Shown here in pieces: positions 24,901 through 39,692 of a stretch of DNA of 64,000 nucleotides (positions within the stretch are counted from its first letter, which is position 1; every line of letters begins with the position of its first letter). Location of the stretch: positions 2,583,898 to 2,647,897 of the forward strand of contig JAQFVV010006312.1 in assembly GCA_028023455.1 (NCBI GenBank). The letters are read 5' to 3'. Made by a program: the position numbers and the translations under genes. A model generated the notes under the pieces. The model saw only the letters and a program-made list of their open reading frames with translations, was not told the DNA's origin and made no database searches. This stretch comes from Epiperipatus broadwayi (taxonomy: Eukaryota > Onychophora > Udeonychophora > Euonychophora > Peripatidae).

Positions 24901-27680
24901 TGACTTTGCTTGCTTAGTGCCCCAAGTTCTCATATATAAATCATATTAGATGGCTATTTTAAGACAAATATAGAACTTGTGTAACTTTTGATGATTAACT
25001 GGAGTTTATTAAAGACTAGCCTAGCAAGAAAATTATCTATTAACCATCTCTACGGAATCACAAATTTTTTATTTTATTTTATGCCCAGTATTTTCAATTG
25101 AAGAGAAATATTAATACAAAGTGAAAACTCTCTCTCTCTCTCTTTTTTAACTTTAATAATTGGTGAAATTATTGTTTTAATTTAAAGTGATTAATGCTGT
25201 ACATCTTATAATTAATTTAATATTATTTTAAATTAATAAATAAATAAAATCTACAGATTTCTAAAATTTACTTTTAAAAAATAAAAAAACAAAAATACGA
25301 ATTAAAAATATTATGTCAAATAAACAACATAATAAAACAATGTTCAAATTCTTGATTCGCAAACACAAACACACATACAAATACATTTGCATAGTGAGTC
25401 ATGAAAAATGTGTTACTTGAAAAATAATGATCTGTATACAAATCTTATGATTTCTGGATCAATTATCAGTTAAGTAAAATTATTCATGAAATATATAATC
25501 TTTAGTTAATTAAATCAAACTGTTGGATTCTAACTTCACACATAGACTTCAATTCACTTATTTATTAGTTTCTACTTTAAAGAGGTTTCATCTAAAATTT
25601 TTTTTTTTTTTTAGAAATGACCTAGATGAAGTCTTCCAATGGAATAAAACTTTCTTTGAGTAATATGTCCATTTATCCAGATAATAAGAGTATTTCTGAA
25701 GTTACAATGCTCTCAGTTCAAAATGCTTCAGATTGGCCCATACATATAGCTTGGGTGAAAAAGATAGAATGGATCCATTCTATCTTAAAAAGACTTTATC
25801 TTGTGTTTGGAAAGGGAAGTATTCACTTTAAATAGTGTTCCATCTATAAAGCGCATGAGTCATGGTTTAAGCTACATTATTATTTATAATAAATTAGAAT
25901 CTAATTTTTATTTCAGATTCTCTGACTACTTGAGAATGAAATATTTAAAACAAAATTAAAATTTACTTTTCTCATGCTAAGTTTTTATGCTAAAATCATA
26001 TCATAATCTACTAACAATTTATTAACCTGGATTATTTTAGGCCCACAAACAATTAAAATATGCTTAAATTATGAATAATTCCTAGACATTAAAACTATTT
26101 TATCCTCTAATAAAAATAATATTACTGTAGTGATTAAATACAACAAACAAAATTTAGGGTAGTGACAAAATCAAACTATCCCACATGATAATCAGATTAA
26201 AAACACTATAGCCAATTAAGAGTAAAACAAACTACTTATAATAAAAATAAATATGTATTTTTAATTCTATTTTTAAGAGGATTTTTTCTGAACATTCATT
26301 CCAGCAGAAGCAATCAATGCTTACAATTACACAGGCAAAACTATGGCAAAAAATGCTAACATTAACAAAAATTGAAAAAAATGTATGAGAGTACATTCTA
26401 GCAATCAAGTATTCATAAATTCATTGAGCTGACCCTTCTGTTACTGACTTTCATCTTAACTAAAAGATATTGTGGCAAACCTTATGAATTGGGATTAATA
26501 AAGTTTTAATATATGATATGCCATTATTATCCAAAATTGCTACATTATTATTAATAATTAAATCATCGTTAAACTATAGGCTTTTTTTAATTGTCACAAA
26601 AACCTAACATTTACTTAAAACCATCTTATCTTGTATTATATAATTAAATATGAGCAGAAATAATGGTTAATTTATTTTTAAAATTGGATTGTGAATTTAT
26701 GTAACAATAAAATAATATTAAGTTTGAATTATGTAAATTTGAATCCCAAAGATTATATTTAAAAAAATATCTTTAATCTTGAGGATAATAAATGTTTAAA
26801 CATAACCAAAGTAAGGCTAAGAATTAATTTCCTTCTTAATATTTTATTAAAAACAATAAGAATTTCTGATGAATGCTATACTTTCAATAACATGAATTGA
26901 TTGGTTTCAAGTAATGCAAATGATAAAAAAACACATCTTTGGTTGAAGTCTGTCAGCAAAATATAAGCTTCAAGATCCATGTGATTATGAAATTATGAAG
27001 AACATTATCAATAAAATAAAATAAATATTTGATTAAAGCATAGAAAATTAAGATTATTTTTTAGTATTAACATAAATAATACTTGATTAATTAATAACAA
27101 TAATAGCAGATAATAATAAGGCATAAGAATTGATTAGTTATAAAATATTTTCATAAACAAATATTATTTTCACAATATATGTTAATAGCATGTTAAAATA
27201 GCTTTCCAAGATCAAACTATTCTCCAGTAAATAGTTTCAACAATATTAAGTATGTCTAGGGTAAAAGAACATTATATTTTGTCTGACTTTTATGATAATT
27301 TGTAAATAAATTATTGTTGTTATTTGTGTAATTAGTATGTTAACTTTTTTTATATGTAATATTGGTCTGGTCTGTATATTAATTCCATATTCATGTCATT
27401 AGGGATAGCTGATGTTTGGTGTGAATTGGACAGATATTGCAAATAATGGTTGTATATTAAACATCATCATATTAAAGAAAATATTTTCAAGCCTTATTTA
27501 AATATATAAATAAAAAATAAGTATTCCTTTTCCCCTGATGTTTAATGTCAGGTCATGCCCAAATCAATTAAATTCAATTAAAAATAAAATTTAATATATG
27601 TATGTTTTTCATTGCAATATATATATATATATAATAGAAATTTACATATTACAATTCTAGTCAAAAAACAAAATTTTAAT
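24901..27680. other. AT-rich stretch with one perfect palindrome
   Basis: 25761-25786 is a perfect 26-bp palindrome, AAGATAGAATGGA followed directly by its complement. A 69-codon frame at 25626-25835 spans it but shows no domain. A (CT)n run lies at 25130-25143. Otherwise I see only AT-rich sequence. Confidence 0.5.
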
Positions 27681-27689
27681 AAAATTCTT

Positions 27690-28330
27690 CTACACCAAAA
27701 TAGACCCTTTTCAAAAAAAATTATATATAACATACAGCATATTTTCACTTGAGAAGGTCTATTTGTAGTAGATGAAACCATGGTTGTGTGAGGATTTTGG
27801 TAAAATTTTTAAACTTTAATCTAGTATTGTATTGTTTTATGGTTTTGCATTTTTATATATATACAAAATAAATATCCCTCCCATCATTTAATTCAATATC
27901 CATTTTCTTTTAACATCAAAGGATGTCTTTATGAGATTGATGACAACAGACCAAAAAAATTTATTATCAAAGTTTCTTTTACACTTCTTTTCAATTCACT
28001 TTTTACATAAAAAATAACCATTGGATTGTCAAATAATATTTTATTTTTTATAAAATATATGAATTGAAAAAAAAAAAGAGTTAAAAAAAAAACTTCGATA
28101 AATTTTTTTTGAATCTGAAGTAAATTAATCTCATGAAGACATCTTTTGATGTTAAAAGAATTTGAGTGTTGAAGTGAATGATGGCGAGGATATTTTGTTA
28201 TGTATATAGATATGTTGTATATTTTGTTAAATTTTACCTGACAAGATCTAATTGTTGATAGCTGAAACCATGGTTGTGCCTGAATTTCAGTAAACTTTTG
28301 TTTTTGGCTAGCATTGAAATAACATATAAT
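27690..28330. repeat. Family B repeats in plus-minus-plus order
   Basis: A plus copy ends with the motif at 27745-27788: TTGAGAAGG, TCTATTTGTAGTAGA, then TGAAACCATGGTTG. Next is an inverted copy (about 27855-28060), in which TTTTAACATCAAAGGATGTC mirrors GACATCTTTTGATGTTAA of the third copy. The last plus copy (28105-28330) ends with the motif at 28237-28277: CTGACAAGATCT, spacer, GCTGAAACCATGGTTGT, followed by an AATTTCAGTAAAC tail. Box order and spacing fit decayed hammerhead cores with a self-complementary CCATGG after GAAA. The mixed orientation is typical of Penelope-like elements. No reverse transcriptase is visible nearby. Confidence 0.55.
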
Positions 28331-28369
28331 TTCTATTTTATTTATAATTACTAGTATATCACTAGCGAG

Positions 28370-28600
28370 TAATTAATATATATATATATCAAAGATACCA
28401 CAATGTACATGTATTATACACAATACATATACATCCTATATACAAATACCACATTCAATGTATATACTAAATATATATATATATGCAGACACTCATTAAA
28501 CACACACACACCTACACACACACACACATATATATATATATAAATAGTAATTGTGGTGAGGTCACCCATGTTTTCTTTTTTAAATGATATATATATATAT
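28370..28600. repeat. (TA)n and (CA)n microsatellite cluster
   Basis: Short (TA)n runs at 28376-28389, 28472-28484, 28528-28541 and 28587-28600, with CA-rich repeats at 28500-28527. Confidence 0.9.
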
Positions 28601-30080
28601 TTGAAACCTTTATGAAGCTTATGTTTACTTTCCTGATCCTAATAGCTTCCATTAAATATAGCATTGAATTGGTGTAATTGAATTGCTTAACCAATGTAGT
28701 CTCACATACTTATTAATTGAATTCTTTTTTTTACTTATCAGAAAACTGTTTGACAACCCTTTAATTGTATACTCAAGCAGAGGGTAAAATATTACTGATA
28801 GATCAACTATCAATTATATCTATGATCAGACCAAGGATTCACAAACATATAAATCTCGATCATTTTTCCTGATCACAACAACCGCCCATAACTTTTGTGA
28901 TAATGCTAATCCTCCAAAGACAATTTTTTTTTATATAAATCTTGCACAATTATTTTATCATGCTCCTTTCACTCTTTGTGGCTGCTCCAGTTATTTTTTC
29001 ATTTTTTGAAACTTCTGAATAGCAATAGAAGAGAATAGAAGCTGCAGAGTCCTACATTACAGGCAAGGCATTGATAGAAGGAGAGAGATTGATAGTGATG
29101 GAGAATGTGAAATGAAGTTTAGATGGACACTCCTAAGGTTTTCTTAGCAGCACGTAGTATTATTCAGTCGATTATTAATTTTATAATCCATCATATCTTA
29201 ATAAGGTACAGTCTTCTGCTTCTTGGTCTCCTCTCAGACAGTCTCTGGCCAACTTCAAAAATATCTCTGCTAAACTAAAACTCTGGACAAACTACAAGAC
29301 ACACTCTAGCAATTGTCCAAACATATTAACAGATTTTACTCCCTCTTAACTTGAACAAAACTTTAACTAACACTTTAACTATCTATCCTGCTATTTTTAT
29401 AGACTCCCTCCCTCCTATTGCTTACTTTATTCATTTTTGATTTTAGTTATTTTCTTTTTTCTTTTTTTTTTAATTAAATGATTAATCTTATCTTTTTTTA
29501 AAACGATGAATCTATTATCTTATCGGACAGAAATTTTTTAATTTTATTTTCCTATTTCTAATTCAGAATTACATTTTATTTCCATTTACTTCAACTTACA
29601 TTATGTTTTGACATTATACCCTATTTTCTTTTCCTTCTACAACATTAATTCTTTCTAGACTTCTATATAAAAAAAAATAACAAGAAGAGAGTGGGTTCTG
29701 AATCTTGATTTAAAACATAAATCAGATTTTCTTTTCCCTATTCTTGCAAATCAATTAATGAAACTCTAATAATTTTCTTCCCCTGTTCTTATCTTATCGA
29801 TCTACTTGCTACTTTAATTTCTATTACTGTATTTTAAGCATCAATATGACTTATGCTTTATTTCTTAAATTCTTTTTCATTCATTTAACCATCTTTTTTT
29901 TTCATTTCCATAAACTATAAACAAGTGCATGCAACACACACATATATACATGAGAGTTACACTATGTATATGAAAGTTTTATAATATATATCCTCAAAAT
30001 GTAAATTACATTTATATTATATATACGATATGTTTAATGTCTATGTATATATATATCCTTTTGTATATGATATATGAATA
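28601..30080. other. Non-coding stretch, partly less AT-rich
   Basis: 28740-29420 has a more even composition (for example GCAGAGTCCTACATTACAGG, CTCAGACAGTCTCTGG) than its surroundings and is probably an unidentified transposon or LTR fragment. 29420-29930 is a CT-rich tract. I recognise no protein domain. Confidence 0.3.
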
Positions 30081-30086
30081 TGAAAT

Positions 30087-30260
30087 ATATATATATATAT
30101 ATATTATAATGGTTGGGGTGTATTGGACTCTTACTGTATCTGCCATCCAGGGCAATACCAGGCCTTTTGAACCTGGAAAAAATTATATAGTAGGCAGATA
30201 CTTACTGTTAAGATCCAATTTTTTTTTTATATTGACCATTAGCCCTTGCCACTAGCTCAA
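30087..30260 (+). repeat. Unidentified short element after (TA)n
   Basis: After a (TA)n run at 30087-30104 comes a G+C-richer block with mirrored ends (TATCTGCC near 30137 and GGCAGATA near 30193) and an inner CCAGG/CCTGG pair. It could be a small stem-loop element or SINE piece. The 72-codon frame across it shows no domain. Confidence 0.3.
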
Positions 30261-30599
30261 GGAGACACAGAAATGTATAATAAGTACTTATTCAACACTT
30301 CATTCAAGAAAGGTTTAAAATCAAAATAAATTTTTAATATTAAAAAATAAAATAAGCCACTTCTAGTAATAACGCACAAAAAGCATTTATTAATGCACAT
30401 ATATAAATATTTGAAATTGAGGAATAAAATTTATTTTGCTTAGATTTTAATATTAATTTTAAATTAAAATTATTTGGAGTAAGCCCACACAGATGGACAG
30501 TTTATAAAAGTTTGTTTTATAATGTTGAGTACAGATAAGATACATAGATTAATCATTTAAAAACGTTTCAAAAAACAAACGTTCAATCTCAGTCTAAAA

Positions 30600-31010
30600 A
30601 TTCGTAGCTAAACCAACATTTGCTTCCTGATATACAGGTGCAATTAATGAAATATGAAGATGCTAGCATAAAACCATGCTATCAGGAATGTGCATCTGCA
30701 GCTTGATATTATTTGAAGAGCATGGTCCTTGTCCAGTACAGGAATGTGCATCTGTCTGGTGAAGGAATCGTGCATATAATATTTAAGAGAAATGCTATAT
30801 ATGGGGGAGAGCGATTTATCTGCAGACTTATAATCCCTATCCATAGAGCTAAAAGGGATCAATGTTGCAGAAAATACATCTGCATCCATTGCAATGCATT
30901 GACTACATCTTTGGGTCATGCATTCAATTGGGCTTTGTCCGGTATGGTAAACACACTTCACATTACATTGATATAAACACCCATATATCACTCCACCATC
31001 ATTGACCTAA
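30600..31010. other. Less AT-rich block with short direct repeats
   Basis: AGGAATGTGCATCTG occurs twice, near 30684 and 30740, 56 bp apart, and a related ACATCTGCATC follows near 30877. Open frames exist on both strands (115 codons minus, 87 plus), which is notable for this window, and the minus frame is Cys-rich near its start. I cannot match either to a family. It may be an old coding remnant or transposon. Confidence 0.3.
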
Positions 31011-33347
<2,337 letters not shown>

Positions 33348-33823
33348 TTTTAGTTTTGTTTAATATTATTTTTATAAAGTGCAGTCGATATTGAAATAAT
33401 TGAGAGAGTGCAAATCTCTCAAGTGCTTATGACTACAACCAACCAATCAAATTTTAAGCACTGGGACAGAGAATTTAATAAGAAAAGAGTGGTTCCACTC
33501 TCTTCTTTACTTGTCTTAATTATTTACATATATTGCTGCAAATTTATAACATCGAAAAACTACTGCATAGTAAATCAAAAGATTTCACGCTGTATGTTTA
33601 TAATTTAAACTCAGTGAATTAAGTGTGATGATATTTAAGATTCACACATTCAAATATAAGTAATTTGGACTGGCTTTGATATATATTAAGACAAGTAAAG
33701 AAGAGAGTGGAACCACTCTTTTCTTATTAAATTCTCTGTCCCATTGCTTAAGATTTGATTGGCTGGTTGTAGTCATAAGTGCTTGAGATATTTGCACTCT
33801 CTTAATTATTTTAGTTTTGTTTA
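33348..33823. mobile_element. Foldback element with 15-bp flanking repeat
   Basis: An exact 15-bp direct repeat, TTTTAGTTTTGTTTA, lies at 33348-33362 and 33809-33823. The 446-bp element between begins with a leader containing TATAAAGTGCAGTCGATATTG. It has ~130-bp inverted arms (GACTACAACCAACCAATC on the left; GATTGGCTGGTTGTAGTC on the right) around a ~180-bp centre with GACTGGCTTTGATATATATT. It is the monomer of the dimer at 12388-13208, with the same leader at the left only. A 66-codon frame inside the left part is chance. Confidence 0.75.
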
Positions 33824-33949
33824 TAAAAAGTGTATTAATAATTTGTCAGATTATGAAAGTGAGCAAAAGTTTTTTCAAAAATAAATTTCTATCCATAATT
33901 ATAAAAATATTTGATAGTGGAAAACCTAAAAAGAAATTTTGTAACAAAG

Positions 33950-34379
33950 TGCTGTGGACATCATTCCTTTCTTTCTCAATTTATATTCATGTAAAAGTAA
34001 AGACTTTTTTACTAAAATCTTACTATTTTCCTAAAATAATTATATTTTCAGCATATTTTACCAAACTACATTATAATATGTAAAAAAATGCCAAGTAATA
34101 CATTCATTTTTGTTTTAAAATCAAATAAAGAGCTTGAGATGATGAAAATTGTTGACAGGTAGCAAAATTGTTATTAGCGCTGGTTTCTTTTTCAATTTAC
34201 ATTTGTGTAAAAGTAAATAACTTTTACTAAAATCTTACTATTTTTCTAAAATAATTATATTTTCAGCATATTTTATCAAAATAGATTATAAAATGCCAAC
34301 AAAATACTCTAATACATTCATTTTTGTTTGAAAATCAAATAAAGAGCTTGGGTTGAAGAAAATTGTTGACAGGTGCTCT
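33950..34379. repeat. Tandem duplication, period about 215 bp
   Basis: TTCTTTCTCAATTTATATTC at 33969 is repeated with changes at 34185, and ATTGTTGACAGGT occurs at 34148 and 34362. Both units contain a TAAAATAATTATATTTTCAG block and AAATCAAATAAAGAGCTTG. The two copies are well over 80 percent alike by eye. No relation to the neighbouring foldback element is visible. Confidence 0.8.
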
Positions 34380-37300
34380 TATTTTATTCACATTGAGAAC
34401 CAACTAATCAGCATTTAGGAAAGCCTGTCTTCTCCTATTGTTGTAGCTTCCTACATCAATAGTATTGATTTTTTACTTATAAAATAATTATAGAGAGGGC
34501 AGCATCTTACAGTACTTTTTAAGCTTTAAAATAAGCATAAAAACACTGTGGTAATGTAAAAACTAATGGTTTACAAGTGACATGAAGCCATGTGCATCAA
34601 TCCACAGTTGTTTCTAAGAAAACATTAAGAGCATTTATTTGTTCTAATATTTTTAATGCTTTAAGGGTGTTATATATACTTTGGTTATTATTACATTTTT
34701 AAAATAAAATTCATGAGTCATCATCCCTATACAACAATGACCTGATGGAATAGCTATTAAAATGTATCTATGCCACATAAGGATACAATCTACTGTCATT
34801 CATATGGGCTATTGGAAAAATCACTTGATACAAATTTGATTTTTTTAAGCATTATTGAGATTGGTAAATGTGTTTTATATATAATATATTGTAATGGTCA
34901 CTTCACTTCTCTTGATCACTGAGGAAACCACTAGGTCACCAACTACCTAGAAAATTTAATTTCTGGTGATCCAAAAGTTAACAATGATGATCAATGCTAT
35001 GAGCTAGACTCAGGGAGAGAAAGAGATCTTTAACAGTGTTTAGACAATTGAGAAAAGGACACAGAGGCAAACATTAGTCAAAATAATTATAAATAATTTT
35101 AAAGTTTATTAAATCTAAAATAAATATTATTCAAACAAAGCATAAAAGTTTGACCTAAATTTCTGCAGTTGTATTATCAGACAGTGTACAAGAGTAAGGT
35201 AACATTAAACACCCTGGCAGATAAGTTTATTTCCTCACCAATGATTTAAAAGGGATTTATAATGTCTTTCTACTAGCAATTATATAAGCAAATTCCAGTT
35301 ACTTTTATTTAGAGATTTAAAATCAAAATGGTCTTGCATGGAATACAATGAATCAGCACAGAGTGATCTTTTCATATAACCCAGCAAAAATCTCAGAATA
35401 TTATAGAAATGTCATTTGGCTGCAGATACTTGAATGGTTATGTTTAAGACTGCTAAGGTTGATTCTTGCCAAGGTTGATTCTGACAAAAGAAAAAGAAAA
35501 TATTATGATATTATGTAATCTAAAACATAGGAAAATCAAAATCTTTACTGTCTAAAAAAACAGAACAATATACTCAATTAAATGTTAACCCAATATTGTC
35601 TAAATTAATTATCATGAAAGAATAATGATGGTGAGTTAAAAGAAAATTACTAATATCTGCCCAAACATTTATCAAGAGTTAATAACATAAAAGGAGAAAA
35701 ACACTAAGCATATAAAATATAAACTCACAATACACTGTCAGATAAATTAATTTAAAATATGAAATCGTAAAATGAAGACTTCAATGCATGTAATAATAAG
35801 AAAAAAAACTAATGAAGTCATTAATGATATTTAAATGATTATACAACTTATGATAGGTACAAGTTTCTTTTTCAATTAAGCTGAGACTTTAACATAGAGA
35901 TTTAAGCAAAAGATTTAAGCCTTGATTATAATATGAAAATGTTCATTTACCTGAGGCATAATGCTCTGTCTGGCTGATTTCTTCCAGCAGGGCAACTCAC
36001 AGTTTATTGCTATCTAAAGTTTCTCACAAAAGTTTTTGATTTTCATTTATTTAGCTGATAAGGAGTCTGAGGCAATTGTTGGGATCAGTTCTGAACTTAG
36101 CTTTTAGTTCATATTTTTGAAGGCACAATTATGAAGCTCCAGGGTTCATCTTTGGATTGATTTAGAATTGCATATTGTTAAGAAGATTTTTCATGGTGTG
36201 TATTTTTGTCATGGCAAATGGATGATCACTACTAGCATGGCAAATAGTAATCAGTAATTTTCCATTCATAAAAATATAATATCAGCAGTTGTGATATAAG
36301 ACATGAATGGCAATCTTCAAAATATAATGGATCTGCCTTGCAAGATTAGCAAATATAAGAGTTATCACAGCAATTCAAATAAGAGTCACAATAAAAATAA
36401 GAAACAGAATAATAATTCAGTCAAACACAAGGGAATTTATGTGAATTGTTATCTCGCATCTAATCTTTAATTAAAAGTTTTGACCAGGTTAAATCTCTAT
36501 CTGCCACTTAACTCTAATTAAAAAACAAAATCCAACCAGAGCTCTTATCTATTTTCAAACATTAATTAAATTTAAGTAAATGACAAAATAGATCTGAGCT
36601 TTTAAAATAGATTATAATCAACAAAATAAAAAAACTTGATTGAAATCATAACTTTTAAAAAAATTAAGATGCTTTTAAAAATAGTTTAAAACCTTTGCTT
36701 GCTTTTAATTACAATAATTAAAAACAAGCATCAAAAATTATTTTAAACTAAAATCTGTTGAAAAAGTAAAAATCACAGTATTTCAAAATATAAATGAACA
36801 CATGTGTTATTTCATATACTCTTAAATCATGAAAACAAATTATAAGATACAAGGTTTTATAGCAATATTTTCTGGTCTTTTATATTTTTAAATATTGGAC
36901 TTTTGAAGTGGAGAAATCTCTGGTTTGCTATATTACCAGTATACAAATTACAAAGGCTATATATATCCCACTACATATATAATGGTTACCTTTTTTAAAA
37001 AATACATTAACATTAATTAATAATTATTTATAGGCTAGAAATTGTTATATTATTTTTAGTTTAAATATGATCTTTAAATTTTAATAAAGAAATTATGAAG
37101 GCCTTATTGGATTAACACTATTTTACTTCTTACAAAGAAAAAATATTTTAAATAATGCAAGACAGCCATTCATATGGTCACTTCAACTCTAAGAAAAAAA
37201 AACAAAGAAGAAAAAAAAGAAAGAGATTGAGTGAAAGAAAGAGAGAGGGAACAACAGTTCTAAAAATGATTTTGGGATGACCATTCAGTCTATCTTATAA
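34380..37300. other. Long stretch with a less AT-rich part, unassigned
   Basis: 34880-36550 is less AT-rich (for example GCTATGAGCTAGACTCAGGG, CTGAGGCATAATGCTCTGTC), open frames are short, and it is probably one or more unidentified transposons. 37170-37260 is a purine-rich tract (AAGAAAGAGAGAGGG). Nothing else is recognised. Confidence 0.3.
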
Positions 37301-38104
37301 ACCCATATGTATATATATATATATAAAACTTTGGTCCATCTTTCTGTCTACTTGATATTTTAGCACATTATCCTTTAATTTCTTAAATGAAGAAAATGTT
37401 TCTTTCTAAAATACTTTAAGATTGTTTAATTGTATATTCCACAACATATTCTATTATCTGTCATATCTTCCCAATGGAAACAATCAATATTGCACTTTTT
37501 TAGAATGCTATTGAGATAATTTTTATAACACAGGCAGGGTCTACTTTTTCCATGAAAATCATGTTCAAGTTCCCCATAAAATACCTTTTAAAGAAGTCTT
37601 TCATTATCCATTCATTTTACATGTACCACAAAATTCCATTATTTTTAATAATGTTTGGTTAAATTCTACTATTTGTAATAACACGTGCATTAAAGTTCCA
37701 AAGAAGAAAGATTCCAATATTTACTGTTATTGATGTAATAAAGCTATAAAATCAGGAATAAAAACATTTGATTGGAGCACAATAATAATAAAATGAACAC
37801 AATCCTTTCATTGATACAATAAGGAAACCCAACAATGTAATATGTTAAATAAAAAAACATGTAATATCCTTTCAGTGACTGATTTCCTATTCCAAGAAAT
37901 CCCTTAATTTCATGCATATATTCTATTTTACATCCGTATTCTGGGTAATGATTATCAGTAAGAATGGTATATCAATTTTAAATCTTGAAAGCCATTTAAC
38001 CATCAATGTAGATCACTGTTAATGTTTTAACCTTCCATAAACATATAATTTAGAGATAAATTAATATATAATATTTACTTTTAGTACTACCCCTGTTTCT
38101 TTCT
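37301..38104. other. Possible continuation of a minus-strand LINE remnant
   Basis: No firm motif. It lies immediately downstream, on the minus strand, of a possible LINE fragment and may be its decayed 3' part. Confidence 0.25.
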
Positions 38105-38340
38105 TTAACTTACTATCATATTATTGCCATCACTTTTATTTTTATTCCTGTAATGAATAATTTTCCAGGAATGACAACTTAACCAGTCTATGTGAGACAG
38201 ACAACTTTTAGACCATATTTTTAGGTCCCTGTTCACTTCCATGATAGTTGAGGAGATCACTAAATAGAGCTGTATAAACATACACACTTTTTCAGATGAA
38301 ACTGTGATGTCACTCAAATCCAGTTCCAAATTGAATCATT
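38105..38340 (-). pseudogene. Possible RTE-type LINE C-terminal fragment
   Basis: A 74-codon minus-strand frame reads FIQLYLVISSTIMEV, then a LKIWSKSCLSHIDWLS block. This resembles the post-palm thumb block of RTE elements (F-YLGS-ISST-SDV followed by KAWTAIDRLS-IWKS). If correct, it is a remnant of a reverse transcriptase C-terminal region, with the tryptophan-rich part shifted. The similarity rests on a few residues and could be coincidental. Confidence 0.35.
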
Positions 38341-39200
38341 ATTGATTGTATTGCTTCAAAAATATTTCAATTAAGAACTGCCAACTTATTAAATCTATTT
38401 CCATCATTGATTTCTGGGTTTATAAGATCTAGACTTAAGAAAAAACAATTAAAGGTAAATATGAGATGCATGTAGTTAAGAGATTAAATCTGAATGTACA
38501 AACACAATTCTATTTTTACAGTTAATATAGATGTCTGCTAGTTTGAGAGGCTCATGATAACTGGGACCTACAATAAATTGACAGATAAAGGAAAATATCA
38601 AAATAGAAAAGTTTGTTTATATTGGAAACAATAGCTAGCCTTTGATGAATTTACATCCTATCATAGAAAACAGCAAAAAGTATACCTGGGTCTCTTTTTA
38701 TGTGGTAGATAGCTTCCACAGAAAACCCTCATTAAAAAAAACACACAAAAATAGACTTCACTTACATTGAAATTGTGGGATATGTTCCTTAAAGCAATAA
38801 GGTAAAATTTCTTTAAAATTCACATGAAAAAAATAAGGAAATAAAGTATGACTAATAAAAGTTTTCAAATATTTGAAAAAAATTGATACAAGACAAAACT
38901 TTTTTTATTAACTATTTAATTTTATTCAAAACAATATGTTTTTATGGGTAATTTATTTTACATTTTTTCATACACATTTTAATCATTGTTGCTATTTGAT
39001 AATAAACGGGTTTGTGAACTGGTAAGAAATCAGACTCATCACAAGAGGAAATACAATTAGAACCAACTTGAACATCGTGCTGTGTTAATGGTTTTCTGTT
39101 GACAATGTATTCAGCAATTAAACATTGAGATGATGATTTTACTAATTGTTTATGAAGCTCGTGATATCCAGACTGTTATATCTAGCTAATAGAAAATGCA
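38341..39200. other. AT-rich stretch, nothing recognised
   Basis: No frame or repeat that I can support. Confidence 0.5.
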
Positions 39201-39242
39201 CTTCCATGAGTATAACTAATATATATATATATATGGAAGTAT

Positions 39243-39281
<39 letters not shown>

Positions 39282-39292
39282 CTTCCATGAGT
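39201..39292. repeat. (TA)n between duplicated CTTCCATGAGT strings
   Basis: CTTCCATGAGT occurs at about 39201 and 39282, with an inverted ATGGAAGTAT at 39234 between two (TA)n runs (39221-39233 and 39246-39279). It is a small slippage or duplication product. Confidence 0.8.
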
Positions 39293-39314
39293 GTGTTAAT
39301 AATGACTAATGGTT

Positions 39315-39635
39315 AAATTTTCTTTTATACATATATGGAGAAACTTTTAGATAGAAAAAAGTTATAAATAAAAATATTTAAGAACTTTTAAAGATAGATT
39401 TTTTTTTTATGTAGAAATTAAAAGTTCTTAAATATTTTTAGTTGTAATTTTTTTCTGTCTAAAAGTTTACCCTTCTATATATGTGTATAAAAGAAAATAT
39501 AAACATACACATTTTAAAGTTACATTCTTTTTAAGTAGAAATTAAAATTTTTAAATATTTTTACTTATAACTTTTTATTGTCTAAAAGTTTTTCATGTAT
39601 AAATGTGTATAAAAGAAAATATAAACATACACATA
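39315..39635. repeat. Three ~100-bp repeat copies, one inverted
   Basis: Forward copies start with GTAGAAATTAAAA at about 39411 and 39534 (period 123 bp) and run through GTCTAAAAGTTT to TGTGTATAAAAGAAAATATA. An inverted copy occupies 39315-39390. Non-coding. Confidence 0.75.
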
Positions 39636-39692
39636 CATAACATAACATACAACTATTTAGCTCTCGTTGGAATTTAAAAACTCATTCATAGT

